This document shows, piece after piece, positions 1 to 12,300 of a stretch of DNA of 64,000 bases (position 1 is the stretch's first letter; each line of letters begins with the position of its first letter). The stretch comes from Nephrocerus scutellatus (Eukaryota; Arthropoda; Insecta; Diptera; Pipunculidae). The translations under genes were made by a program, and so were the position numbers. The DNA lies in the NCBI GenBank assembly GCA_947095585.1, contig OX352761.1:25883777-25947776 (forward strand), given 5' to 3'. Under the pieces are notes generated by a model. The model worked only from the letters and a program-made list of their open reading frames with translations, had not been told where the DNA came from and did no database searches.

Positions 1-72
1 GTCAAAACAACTGTCATAAAATAAAACGACATCTATCGGAAAAACAAACCTCCCAAAAACACACCCGTTATA
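1..72. repeat. Arm of a fold-back (mariner-type MITE) element
   Basis: The first ~70 bases nearly match the right arm of the fold-back element at 41363-41878: the same run from the CAAAACAACTGTCATAAAAT block to the ACACCCGTTA end. The element is cut by the window edge, so only its outer terminal part is visible. Confidence 0.75.
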
Positions 73-250
73 AGGGTAATCCTCGGATCTCAGGGCCCGA
101 TCACTCCAAAAATTTTACAAAAAGTTTTGTTTTGGGTTAATTTTTAAAAAAAATTAATGGGCACCCCTCGGTTCTGAGGTCCTGATCACTCCAAAAGTTG
201 GAAAGTATATTTTTTACGTTTTAATTTGCACCAAAATACAAAATAATTTT
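73..250. repeat. Partial copy of the 121-bp-type dispersed repeat
   Basis: Contains the phrases typical of the family seen at 7000, 19400, 23650, 44950, 47900, 55490 and 62770: GATCACTCCAAAAATTTTAC, GGGCACCCCTCGG and a second GATCACTCCAAAA about 80-120 bases on. Degenerate. Confidence 0.6.
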
Positions 251-282
251 CGCGTCCGTTTATATTCCTTATATTATAAACA

Positions 283-590
283 AAAAAGTAGGTGTCATGG
301 CTCTGTGGAAATGCGCACGGCTACTGAGCAGGATGTTCGTGGTTCGGATCCCAGTAACACCAAAAGTATTTTTCATGGTGTCCCACCTCTTGCGAATGGG
401 TGGCAAACGTTCCGAGAGTAATAACTTGTCACGGAAAGCTTCACAACTCGCCTTTCGGAACCGGCATTAAATTGTAGGTCCCTTCCATTCGTGCCCAAAA
501 ATATACATGCGCAACACAAATGGTTGCGAGAAGCTAGGCCTTGGACCGCAATGGCCTGTCGCGCCGAATATTATTATTATTATTAACAAA
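283..590 (+). mobile_element. tRNA-derived SINE
   Basis: The head carries a degenerate A box (near GGCTCTGTGGAAATGCGC) and a B box GGTTCGGATCC about 35 bases later, as in RNA polymerase III promoters. A family-specific body follows and the tail is an ATT/TTA microsatellite. A second copy lies on the minus strand at 17866-18150 with better boxes (TGGTTCAGTGG and GGTTCGAAACC). No cloverleaf or CCA end is present, so it is a SINE and not a tRNA gene. Confidence 0.8.
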
Positions 591-3085
591 AAAACTATTT
601 ATTTATTATTGATTCAGTCTCATGAGGCCGTCAAAGAAGTTTCACTTCTAATAGGTGCATTGTATCTCTCTTGTTTTCATAACGATAGTGTTCATTTGGC
701 AATTTATTTTCTTATTTCCATTTCCTGTAGGAATTTAATAAATTTTTGTAAAATAATTTAACACAATACCACTTTATCATTAATTTTCAGTTTTAGTGTT
801 AACTCAAAACTTAACAAAGATGCAACGCAACCACCTGTTCCTGAATAAGAAAATGGGTATTTTTTATAGGCATCTACTGTAAAATCTAAGCAATGTTACC
901 AATGCAAATATTAGCGTCAAAATCACAAATTTTTCATTAATTACTGCAGTGAGTATAATTTTTAGTACCTCAGTGGAATAGATTGTTTTCTTATTTTTTA
1001 TGTTACCCATCATTTAAGGCTTTTATCTGAATTTATTTAATTAAATGAATCTAACTTATTTTTTAACTAAGAAACAAATCGAATCTCAATATATGTAAAA
1101 CTCACCTTTTTTTCGTGCAGACGTAAAAGTAAAAATATACAACAACAACCAAATAAACTATATATAGATTAAGTCATTGTTAGAGGGAAAAATTAAGAAA
1201 AAATAAACAAAAAACGTAGCTTATAGATAAATGTACTGAAAAAAACTTAACAAGGCATAAATAACGGTATTAAAAGAGAAAATATTAAGTATTATGATTG
1301 TATTATTGATTGTTTATTATAATGTGTTGTACAAATTTAGCAATGTTCATTTTTTTATATGTATGTATGATCAAAATAGAATATATAAACTGACAAGAAA
1401 CTCAATCCATTTTAATCATCACTACTTAACCGTATACGTCGTGAACATTATCAATATATGCACAATAAATATCCATTTTGAAATGGTGCTCGAGCGTCTA
1501 CAGAACATTGTAAACTGTAAACAAGTAAACCGAAAATAATATCTACGATATATCTATGTCAAGAACAAATCTCAATCATGGATTGAGAATGAAAAAAACA
1601 CAAACAAAATGCAAATCATCAATCTAAAGTTACCCAAGATAACCAACTCCAGTAATATATTATTTAAGTTAATTCCAACTAAAAACATTTAAGAAAGAAA
1701 AAACGTTGTTAAGTGAAAAAAAAACTTTGAATATATAAAACTATCTATTTCGCTATCCAAATATTCTGATATCCCAACTAAACTTCTATTCGAATTATAT
1801 CTTAAGCAGCAAAGTGCAAAACAGCGAGCTATTATTTTTTATAAGAAATGCTTAAAGAAGGCAAAATATTCAATCGCAAAATATTAGATTACATTGCATA
1901 CACACAAGCAGATGTACCTTTAAGGTGAGATTTTCTAAAAATATGACTTGACAAGAGAAAGAATACTAAAGCCTCAACAATAATGTCAACACCGAACGAA
2001 AATCTTGGCTAATTTCTCTTCGTTTTTAAGTTACACATTATGAACTTAAGTAGCCGCGTGCTTGTTTTGTCATTGACTAATGTCATTTGCAGCAGCTGTC
2101 GAATTTCCGTACCGAATGTCTTACTTAATTGATGCCTTGCTTACTCATGCATAAGTTAACGAACATTTGACGAAACCGAGCAAAATCACATTATGTGATT
2201 TTCATGTAATGAGTCGTTCTACACCTCTGCTAAATAAATTCCACTTAAGTCCTTATAGTTAACGATTTTCAAACCAAATCGTACAAATACAAATTTCAAC
2301 AATATTTTTGAAAAATAGTTACTGCAAGAAAAATAAATATCGGCTCGATCTGGCAATACTATGGTTTTGAGTCTAATTACGAACTTTTATAATCGCTCTC
2401 TCTTTCATTATCATTATTTAGTTGAATAATTTTCTAAAAGATTCTATTAACATATTCGATTTTAATATGCATACTTTTAGGCACTTATTTACATATATGT
2501 ATACCTAGATGTCTGATTAAGATGAAACTCTTGAATATATTCGTTGATTATCTAGTAACCGGACAGTGTAATTGTGATTGCAAACAATATTATTATAAAA
2601 ATAAATTAATTCATTAATAGGAAATTTATTAAAATTTAATTTTTATTTACTTTAGAAGTCCTAACCTTGGGAAAAAGAAATAGAAATAGAAACAAAAATA
2701 GGAGGACTAGGTAAGTCTTTGGAATTTGCTGGCAAATCTTTCGGTTAAAAAAGTGGCTTTCTTTTGAACCTGCTGCCTCTGCTTGAAGGCGAAAAAGCAG
2801 GCTAGTAGGAAGGTTTGAACGGCTAAATATTAATATAATTAGTGGTAGGCGCGTCATAGAGAAAAGTTATTTCCAACAATGTATAAAAATGCTTTCGTGT
2901 AAGGATTAGGCCTACATTTTTACTTTTCCAATTACGAACTCTTTGCTTTCAATTTAATTGTAGTGGCGTGAAGAGGCTTAGATCGTCGGGCAGTATATGG
3001 TATATTACATTTATACCAAAGCTCAATAAATAATGTCTTGCTCATTATAAAACTCTCGTAGTTTTCTTTGTGAGGTAAAATTTGT
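591..3085. other. AT-rich stretch without recognisable gene
   Basis: No open frame above 81 codons has credible composition and I recognise no domain. The sequence holds A/T runs and short direct repeats only. The minus-strand ORF at 2636-2857 ends in a Leu-Phe run from low-complexity DNA and is not supported as a gene. Confidence 0.6.
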
Positions 3086-3425
3086 ACTCACCTTAAACAC
3101 ACGAACAGGCCTTATGTAATGTTTCTTTGTCAATCCATTTGAAAACACAATTTGCCATGTGTTCGAAAAACAGCTCACACATTCACTCACAGGTTCCATT
3201 CACAAAACCAATTGTTTGACATACTTTTGACAACATCCCTTGGTCATAAATGTGGATGAACTACCATAAGTGGCACCATTTCTCCATTGGCTGCGAAAAC
3301 AATCAAACCCGTGGTTCTAGCCGTTTTTCTATCCTTTAGAGACAATTATTTTGCCTATTTTGGAGCACAAGCACTAGCTTGTTTCTTCACCATTTTAAAT
3401 GATGGACCCTTAATCAATTTTTCTT
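3086..3425 (-). pseudogene. Fragment of a pogo/jerky-type (DDE_1) transposase
   Basis: Read on the minus strand from about 3425 down. The pieces are VKKQASACAP, then KDRKTARTTGLIVFAANGEM with VPLMVVHPH, then (after frameshifts) ELFFEHMANCVFKW and RPVRVF. These resemble the core of pogo/Tigger transposases around the first catalytic Asp and the WxTxxxFxEW segment. In-frame stops and frameshifts show that it is dead. The assignment rests on motif memory only. Confidence 0.5.
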
Positions 3426-3477
3426 GTATCATTTGTTTTAAGTAATTCACTAATTCCGTCTTGAATAAATTATTCTA

Positions 3478-3800
3478 AAGTCCCACTTATGTCCCATTTA
3501 TTTGGGACATAGGCCACAAATCGAATTAGGGACTAATGTCCCACCCCATCAGGATATAAGTCCCAAAATGTTGGGACTTATGTCCCTGCGCCTTTTAAAA
3601 GGAGCCCTTTTGCGTATGACATGAAAGACCAAATTTTTTTTTTAAATTATTATTATCTCTCCGAAAATTTAAAACTTATGTCCCTTCTTCGACAAAAAAT
3701 TTTTGGACTTATGTCCCAATCGGTTGAGCCCTAATTATATTTGGGATTTATGTCCCATTTAAGTGTGTAATACGTAAATATTGGAACTTATGTCCCTGCG
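3478..3800. repeat. Cluster of GGGACTTATGTCCC-like imperfect palindromes
   Basis: At least eight copies of TTATGTCCC or its complement lie within ~320 bases, several as full GGGACTTATGTCCC (for example near 3578). Two copies continue into CTGCGCC (near 3592 and 3795). Spacing is irregular, so this is not a simple tandem satellite. It is probably the remnant of a transposon end with multiple transposase sites. Confidence 0.55.
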
Positions 3801-6730
3801 CCAGTGTTAACTTGGTTTGTGCAAATCGGTTGGCCATTAAGGCTATCTTGAATAGGAAATTCCAGGAAATGCCAAAGATTTTGGAATCGTGTCCTATGTC
3901 TTGTTTCTAATATCATGAAGGGCCATTTATATAACGCAAATATCGCAAAAACATAAGGTAAAAGAAAAGCCGGCAAAAAGCAGAACACCACTAATCGGCC
4001 GGTTACTATAATTCACCATTCGATTTTTATGCCAGTACCTGGCAGTACATCATCCAGAACATCAAACCCAATCATTTGTCACTAGGATAGCATGCTATTC
4101 TAGTCCGCCTAGGATAGAAACTATTCCAGGCACATCACGGTCATACAGTTGTACGACTTGGCTGCTAAATACGATGACAGTGCCTTTGTAGACATTCTAA
4201 GAACTAGCAGCTTTGCCCTTTCTAACTGCCGAGTTTAACAAGTATCAAACACATAGGTGAAGTATGAGGAGTATGAGTAGAAGTATCGGCCACTCTCCAC
4301 GAATGTCAAATATGAACTGAGAAATGACAATGACGGGCAAATCAAAATGGTGGCCAAACAAGAACAACCTGGAACATCAAACGAACATTGATTTTCTTAT
4401 TTAGAGAGAAAAAAGGAAAGTAATTAGCAAACTAAAGGTGTCCGGTTAGTCTAAAGGTAGGCAGTTACTAAAAGTGGACGGATACTAGTGCAGTTTCTAA
4501 TACATTATTGCTGTCTTCCATTAATCCTGGCAAACTACATTCAAAATCTTCCGGTAACACGCTTCTTCTCTTGCTCTTGTTTATGTGTAGTTATATTCCA
4601 TTGAAATTTTAATTTTATGTTTCGTTTATCACACAATGTACACAAAAGTACTTAATTCTTTTTGGAAACATATAATGGATGCATCATCTAGGTATATTTT
4701 TTATCGATGTATGCACACACTTTCAATTTTTTATTCAAAAACAAACATTTTTGTGTACATCGCAATGTATGTACCTTAAAAAAACAATATGCTGATTGCT
4801 TTAAAAGTGCTTAACAAATTTTAAAAATTTTCAAATATATAAACTAAATGTTATTAGACATTAAACGAAATATTTAATAAAAGAACTTCTACTATACAGG
4901 CACACACACCCATGTAAAATAAATGTAACCAAACTGTATTTGGAATGAATTTTTGAAGAAAGAGAAATGAGGAATAAATTATTGTCTGTGCTAATGCAGA
5001 GTTTTGTTTCAAACCGTGATTGTGTGTGGCCCACAGAGAAAAAATCTTGTCGCGTTACCAAAACTACTACAAAATTATGAAAAATTTAAATTTTAATATA
5101 ACTGAAAAAAAAAACAACAACAACAGAGAATGAATTGAACTGCAAATCGTAGAATGCATCAATATGTATGTATACTCGTATATATAAATAAAGTGTAATG
5201 TATCTTAAAAATAAACAAGAAGATGAAGAAGAAGAAGAATAAAATTAAATAACTAAAAAATATGAATACACCAACCATTTAGTGCATAATGTATACATGT
5301 TGCAATATGTATTTATTTATATACCTAATTAGTAAACTCTGGATACAACAAATTATAGTAAACAATGACACACACTCACACATACACAGAGAAAAAGGAT
5401 AAAAAAAATAAATAAAAACAAGAAAAAAAACGCAAATGATTTTGTGACGTGTTCTTTTTTTTTGAGGCGTGGATCTATACTTTACTTTTGCATGCGTTTG
5501 ACAGCTATCAACGAACAGCTAACAGCTGTTCTGTCAATACTTTTGTTTACTTTGGTGTCATATTCCTACCTGCAGAACGCACGACTGCTGTGAACTTACA
5601 TTTAGTTTGGATAATTTTGAGGTCGTGCGTTTTGACTGATATTCAGCCCCATCACGAGCTCCATCGTATTCGAAAATACGCTAGTAATTGGGAAAAATAT
5701 ATCACAAAATCCATTCGTAGTGGAAAATCTGCTACGAATTTCGAATTTCGTGAAATTTGGTATCACTGAATCCGAACGAAACGGAAATTTGACCTCTTTT
5801 TGTACGACAAGTAATTTGTGTCGGGAACGTTGGGAAATCGGTTGTGTTTTGTATAAAAATGTTAATATTTACCAATTTTTTTGTTCTTAATAATACTTGT
5901 TGCCTTAATTTACGCAGGATATTGCAGTGAACACAAAAAGATTATACAGAGGAGAAGACAAACTGTGCGGCTTGAAAAAAAAAACACAAATTGAAGAAAC
6001 GCGAAGGAATACCAAAATACAAGCAGAGCTTCTGGGAAAAAAATTCAAATAAAACTTCAAATGCCACATATGGAAGAGGAGAAGCTAGATCGCCATTACT
6101 CTTAATAAATTACGAGTATACATAAATACATTCTCCAGCTTCAACCTAGGCAGGTTAGTATGTAAGTCGATGAGCTAGATGAGCTAGTTGAATAATGCTG
6201 AAAGTATTTTTACTTTCATTTGCACAGTAAAAGGAATTATAGAAATCATGAAAATTTTCAAACTCTGGATTTTTGAAGATTTACCATTACCGTATCTCCT
6301 GAGTCAGAAAAAGCTAGAAAAAAATAAAAAAATCTCTGTCTGTCTGTATGTCTGTATATCCACTCTACAACCCAGACGGCTGAACTTATCGGGATGAAAA
6401 TTCATATTTAAGCTTTTTACATAAATTGTGAGGGGCCAGATAATTTTGACGGAAATCTGGCAGCCGGAAGTGACAATTCACTTAGACAGTTTTTCGAGTT
6501 TTTGCAAATAACTCAACAAGTATAGCACTTAGGCGAAATCTGTTAAGGGCAAAAAAAATGTAAACAAAAAACAAAAAAACAAAAAATGTAGTATACATTT
6601 ACTGAACATTCCGGTCCCGTCCGTTAGAGAAAGTCGTGTTATGCCCACTCCTCCATTTTTTATTTTGTTTTAAATAAATATAGTTTTTATGAATCGTTGT
6701 TATTTTTGTTTCCTATAAAATGTGTTTAAA
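3801..6730. other. AT-rich stretch without recognisable gene
   Basis: Low-complexity A-rich DNA (5080-5440) and a region at 6300-6560 with CTGTCTGT runs typical of degraded insect repeats. The 106-codon ORF at 5449-5769 starts in a poly-T run and shows no domain, so it is not called. I see nothing else that I can support. Confidence 0.55.
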
Positions 6731-6732
6731 AT

Positions 6733-6912
6733 AATGCTCTCGCTGCGTTTCTCTGATTATTCGAATCATCAATGTCGATATTCTCCTGTGGTTCTTCTTG
6801 GTCTTCAAATTCATAGTGAGGAATATTCGTGTATTACCGTACGCGAAAATAAGTGCATATGTTATGCAACGCACAAGCAACATTGATTGTATATGCAGCT
6901 TTTTGTGGAAGA
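6733..6912 (-). pseudogene. C-terminal fragment of a Harbinger (HARBI1-like) transposase
   Basis: Minus-strand reading gives QKAAYTINVACALHNIC followed by TYFRVR, a stop, and then an acidic tail (HYEFEDQEEP, NIDIDDSNNQRNAARALF). The A-C-x-L-H-N-I-C signature with an acidic tail and a final NxxRxxL is typical of the end of PIF/Harbinger nucleases. The in-frame stop and missing upstream part mark a remnant. Confidence 0.65.
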
Positions 6913-6944
6913 ACTTTTAGTCGCAAAATTGAACTCAAACTAAA

Positions 6945-7665
6945 ATAAAAACAACCCATTAAATTTTTCGTGTAAATTCACTAATTAATACACAAAGTAC
7001 AAAGGGAGCCCCCTTATCTTGATCACTCCAAAAATTTTATAAAAGTGTTTCCATCGGAGACACACATGTGTATAAAATTTGAAGAAAATCTGGTAAATTT
7101 TTAGAAATTTTAATGGGGTCTTCCATCAACGACGCCCGATCACGCCAAAATTTTTACCAAAAGTGTTGTCCGTCAGAGATACACTCGCGTATACAACTTT
7201 ACGAAAATCAGGTACTATTTTTTATAAAATTTGTATGGGTGCCACCCGACCCCGGGGCCTGATCACTTCCGAATGTTTACAAAAAATGTTGCCCAACGGA
7301 AATACACATGCGTATAAAATTTGAAGAAAATCGGGTACTTTTTTTTATAAAATTTGTATGGGTGCCCCCCGATCACAGGGCCCGATCACTTCCAAATTTT
7401 TACAAAAAGTGTTTTTCATTGGAGATACACATGTGTATTAAATTTGAAGAAAATCGGGTACTTCTTGTAAAACATTTATATGGGCGCCACCCGACCCCGC
7501 GGCCCTAGGGGCCGCAAATTTTAATAGAAAGTGTTGTCATGGGAGATACACATGTGTGCAATATTTTAATAAAATCAGGCTTTATGAAGTGGGTTAAAAA
7601 TTGATCACAAGATTTGGTGTGCCAACCAGCCAGCCAGCCACGGGCACGCAAAGTTAATATAGAAA
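6945..7665. repeat. 121-bp-type dispersed repeat element
   Basis: Begins with the family head (AAAACAACCCATTAAATTTT, then GTAAATTCACTAATT). It carries about five degenerate units built on GATCACTTCCAAATTTTTAC, GGAGATACACATGTGTAT and GAAAATCGGGTACTTTTT. It ends with the family tail: GGGTTAAAAATTGATCACAA, a CCAGCCAGCC run, and GTTAATATAGAAAATTTAA. Confidence 0.8.
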
Positions 7666-7769
7666 ATTTAATGATTGAAGTCCAAATGAATGATTAAAGG
7701 GATTAAGTTTTTTTAATTATTTTATTTTAGTATTTTTTTTTTATTCCTATACCTTAATATTTGTAGTTA

Positions 7770-8355
7770 TATGTGATTTCAGCGTGGTTCTCAGGAACAC
7801 ACGTGGGCTAAGAACGAATTATTTCGCTGTGTTTACCTATGTACATGTCCACAGGCCAGCAATTCTGGCACTGAGTGAAACTCAGGTATTTGATAATTCT
7901 GATGCATCGGAATTTAATCTGCCTGGATATAACTTGGTGCCATTCTTTTTCTCTCGACGCGGACTCGCAATCTATGTCCGGAGTGATGTTGCGTTTCAGC
8001 TTTTGCCTCAATTTAGCCAAAGTTCTAATCCGGAATTCAATTTTATTTGGCTAAAAGTAAAGGTACAAGAGCGCAACATCTACTTCTGTTTCCTTTACAG
8101 AAGCCCCCACTTAGACAGTGTTTCAAGTCAAGAGCGAGTTTTGATGCATTGACACAAAACATCGTAAAAATGAAATCGTTATTGCGGGCGATTTCAATGT
8201 ACACAATTCTGGGTGGCTTCGCCATTCTGGCCAGGCAACACCCGAGGGAAGGTGTGTTGAGTTGTTCGCTGAATTTAATCACCTTACTCAGCTTGTAAAT
8301 GAGCCTACGCGTATACCTGACATTGCAAATCATTCCGCAAACATATCCACTGGGA
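7770..8355 (+). pseudogene. Endonuclease-domain fragment of a jockey-like non-LTR retrotransposon
   Basis: The open stretch at 7784-8152 reads as the start of an apurinic-like endonuclease: [38 protein letters not shown] frameshift leads to a second stretch with [20 protein letters not shown] residues and QLVNEPTRIPDI up to ~8340. The same family recurs at 15050-16640, 51540-54540 and 61020-62110. The reverse transcriptase is absent here, so this is a truncated copy. Confidence 0.8.
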
Positions 8356-8559
8356 TTTGGCCATTAGTAACTAGAATTTTTTGAACTAAGGCATTTCTCA
8401 AGCGATTCGCATGAAATTCGGTATATAGGACTAAGATGGAGCTATAAAACATTTTCCTATGGATATTCTGGAATATAATCGTTATGGTCTTGAACTTCGG
8501 GATTATGCCAAGCAATAGTTTGCATAATTAAGAGTACAACGAACCAAGGATTGTATTTT

Positions 8560-9190
8560 GGAATTAAGATACAATTTCGGCAAAATGAAAAGATGGCGAT
8601 GTAAATTCATTTTACAAGCAAATTTTTAATGAAGTCGTTGATACAATTATGATGCAAATAAATTTTCGTTTTGATAGCTTACGAGAACTTAGGTTTGTGG
8701 AATTACTCAGCTCTGCAAATTTTAGTAAATATAAGGACGACTTTTTATTACATTTAGTGCAATCTTTAAATAACGCATATAGTTAGTTCACTTTTTGATC
8801 AAATTAAAATACAAAATGAATTAACAGTTATCTATAGTTCTGAAGTTCTTTGAAAACAAAAGTGTTTTTGATATTAGCAAACTTATATTAAATACAGATA
8901 TGCGCCAGGTATTTTCCGGAACGAATAATCTTGCAGAGTTAAGATTAACTATGTCATCAACAAAAGTTCAGGCGAAACGAACTTTTTCGGCTTTAAAACG
9001 AATTAAAAGTTATACACGCAATACAATGCTGCAGTAAAGGCTTAACGGATTAGAATTAATGAGTATCGAGAAACGGTTGCTACATTACATAACATGAGAT
9101 CGAAGGAGTTGCTCCACAACGGTGTATTTGAAAAACTTAAAGAAAGAATTAGAAGAGTGGAATTTATTTATAAAAAATAAAACTATGAAA
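8560..9190 (+). pseudogene. C-terminal fragment of a hAT transposase (ZMYM1-like lineage)
   Basis: Plus-strand frames give INFRFDSLRELRFVELLSSA, then LRLTMSSTKVQAKRTFSALK and RIKSYTRNTML, a stop, and RLNGLELMSIEKRLL. The phrase A(K/E)R(T/S)FSALKRIK followed by RNTM and RLxGLxLxSIE is the signature of the hAT dimerisation domain. In-frame stops show decay. Confidence 0.75.
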
Positions 9191-9372
9191 AAAAATATAT
9201 TGCCAAGCCGAACACCTTACAGGAGTATCCAGGAAACGCCACTGTTGTATTTGTACAATCAAAATAAATGTTTTAAAAGCAGTTAAAAAAAGTTGCGCAC
9301 ATTTATTATGATTCTTGCTAATTCAGATTAGTTATTTTGTAGATATACTTTTAATGCTTAAATGTAGAATAA

Positions 9373-12300
9373 TTAGTTTTCGAACTCTTCTTTCCAGACA
9401 ATTTGCTCGATCCAGTCAATGTAAGATGATGTTCTTGTATAAACGCCAGGTGCTTCATAACCGCATACTTGTCCAAATGACGTAATGCCAACCACATATG
9501 TATACATTTTTTCTCGTTTAACAGCCATCAAAATGGGTCCGCCAGAATCACCCTGTAAATTAATGTTTTTTTTGTTACAGTTTCGTTACGTTCCTTTGGA
9601 TAATTTATGTATGAATATATATAAATCTATAAAACATATTAATACGAACTTTTGCACTTATGCTATTTCGTATTTTTTCCAGTTGACCTTTTGAAAGAAA
9701 AATTAAGAAAAAGTCTAAAAGTTGCAAAGTTGGTAAAAAATGATCACACAGACAAAATGAAGAAAATAAATGCATAATGTGACGGTCAGCCATCAGCAGA
9801 ATAGGGAAATAATACAGAATGCTCTAGAATTGCAGAGCGCCGTAACTATCTCTGACTGGTGGAAGTGCGATCAAACCTCCACGTGGTGGCCGTAGGTAAT
9901 TTTCCTCCCATGCAGGACAAGCGGAATGATCGGGCTAGTCCCTTCAAAGTAAGGTTGGCGCGAGGCCAATAACCTCGCCCGTAAAAAATTATTATTACGG
10001 AACCTAAAATCAGCCTCGGATACACTGATGAACGACGACTACCACGGCAACGAAAACGGCTAAACGATTTGAGAATTTTCTCATGGAAAGTACGGTCACT
10101 GTATAGAGCTCGAACTGCATAGCAACTGGCCAATACCCTATCTAAATATAAGGCTGACATAACAGCAATCCAGGAGATGCGGTGGACGGGGAATGGTGTC
10201 TTACAAAAATCAGAATATGACATATATTACAGCTGTCATGCAAGACATCATTTGCTGGGGTGGGGTTTCTAGTCAGCAAAAGAATGAAACCTATCGTTAT
10301 CGGCTTTAAAGCAATAAATGAACGGCTATGCAGCCTTCGCGTGCGGGCCAAATTTGAAAACATAAGCCTCATAAACGTTCACGCACCTACAGAAGATTCG
10401 CCAGATGAGGAAAAAGAAGAATTCTTGAAGGGAGCCATTATTCAGGCAATACATTGTCACCCATAGCTTACAGGAGAACACTCATGACAATGACAAACGA
10501 GTCATAGAGATGGCAGCAAGCAATAATTTGGTAGTTGCGAGTACAAGGTTTGCGCGCAAAAATATCCACAAAGCCACCTGGGTATCTCCTGATGGAGCCA
10601 CTCGCAACCAGATAGACCACGTGTTGATAGACTGCCGCCACAACCCGAATGTACCGAGGTGCCAACGTCGGCCCGGACCCCTATCTTGTTGGTATGGTGC
10701 TCCGAGCGCGGATTGCATCATCACGCAGGACTGCATCTGTGAATCAGATTCGAGACAATAGGGCTGCCCTTCGCAACGAAGAGACCAGAAAAAAATACGG
10801 TCAGGCGATAGGACTCGCCCTAAGTGCAGAGAGAGTAAGTCCTGTGGCTGAGATGTCAGGCGTAGAAGAGAAATGGACACGCCTTTAAAATACTGTCATT
10901 AGTACTGCTGACTCCATCTTTACAAGTAGTCGTAGAGATCGGAACGACTAGTTCGATGACGAATGTTAGCGAGCGACTGAACGTAAGAATGGTGCGTACC
11001 GAGCAATGCAACAATCTCATAGAACGCGGGCACGCGAAGATGAATATAAAGAGCTCAGTATGATATGAAAAAACAGTTCACCAACGAAAGAAAGGAGCCT
11101 GGGAGAAAAATCTCGTCCGTGAACCAGAACAGTATAGAGAGCGAGGACTGCACCAGGCACGGAAGTTTACCAAATGACGGAATATACACCGCGTTGCACA
11201 TACTGCAAGGACAAAGAGGTTCATCTGATCACCGATCTCAAAGGCATCTTAGAGCGATAGGAAAAGCACTATCATTAGTTGCTAAATGGGCAGCTAACTG
11301 AGGAATTGGAGGCATCCACCAATGACCGAAGATCATACTATGCTGCCGCCACCAAGCATAGACGAAGTTAGCAGAGCGATAAATCGGCTCAAAAATAGAA
11401 TTGATAAAATTAGTAGGCCTCACATTACATCGAGCAATTCATAAAATAATAGTGCAAGTGTTGAAGGAAGAAACCATGCCAGAAGACTGGCGAAGAGGCA
11501 TCCTGTTCCCATACATAAGAAGGGAGATATCACAAAATGCAGCAAAATTATCGTGGTATAACGTTGTTGAGTACCACGTATAAGATTTTCTCCTCTATCC
11601 TTCAAGACAGAATAGACCCATACGCTAAAGCCATCCTTGGTCCATACCAGTGTGGCTTCATCCCAGGCAAATCAACAACTGATCAGATTTACACCCTTAG
11701 ACAGGTAATGGAAAGATGTGTCAAGTTTCAAAACTCACTACACCATCTTTTTGTAGACTTAAAAACCTCCTATGATAGCATAGACAGAGTAGAACTTTAT
11801 ATAGCCATGAGAGAATTCGGCATCCCAAATAAACTGACACGACTATGTAGGTTGACCATGACCAATGTTATAAGCCAAGTAAAAATATCCGGATCACTAT
11901 CAAGCCCATTCAACATCTATAACGGGCTCCGACAAGGGGATGGACTGGTCTGCGTCCTCTTCAACCTGGTGTTGGAGAAAGTGATCCGATACTCTGACGA
12001 AACGGTGAGAGGAGCAATCCTCTATAAGTCCATTCAGATACTGGCTTACACAGACGATATTGACATCGTTGGTAGAAACCAAAGAGCTGTACAGGAAGCT
12101 TTCATCCAGATAGAGCAAGCGGCACGAAATCTGGGACTACACATAAATGAGAGCAATACAAAGTTCATGGTGGCCACATCTGCGAGTAGAAGATCCAACA
12201 TTGGTCCCTCAATTAAAATAGTGGAGCGCGAATTTGAAGAAGTGCAAACCTTTAACTATCTCGGGTCAACTGTAGCAGCCGATAACAGCATGGAACCAGC

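Noticed and set aside
300..360. tRNA gene
   Set aside because: A and B boxes are present, but no acceptor or anticodon stem folds around them, and the same body and tail recur at 17866-18150. It is a SINE head.
3478..3800. NF-kappa-B/Relish site cluster for the immune-type proteases
   Set aside because: The 14-base GGGAC-N4-5-TCCC layout does not match the 10-base kappa-B consensus and it lies beyond the 3' end of SP1, far from any promoter of the three genes.
5449..5769. 106-codon plus-strand ORF
   Set aside because: Starts in a T-run, no recognised domain, no splice context; not distinguishable from chance.
9846..10223. 125-codon minus-strand ORF
   Set aside because: Lies opposite the RTE 5' region and endonuclease, which explains the sequence better; no domain seen on the minus strand.
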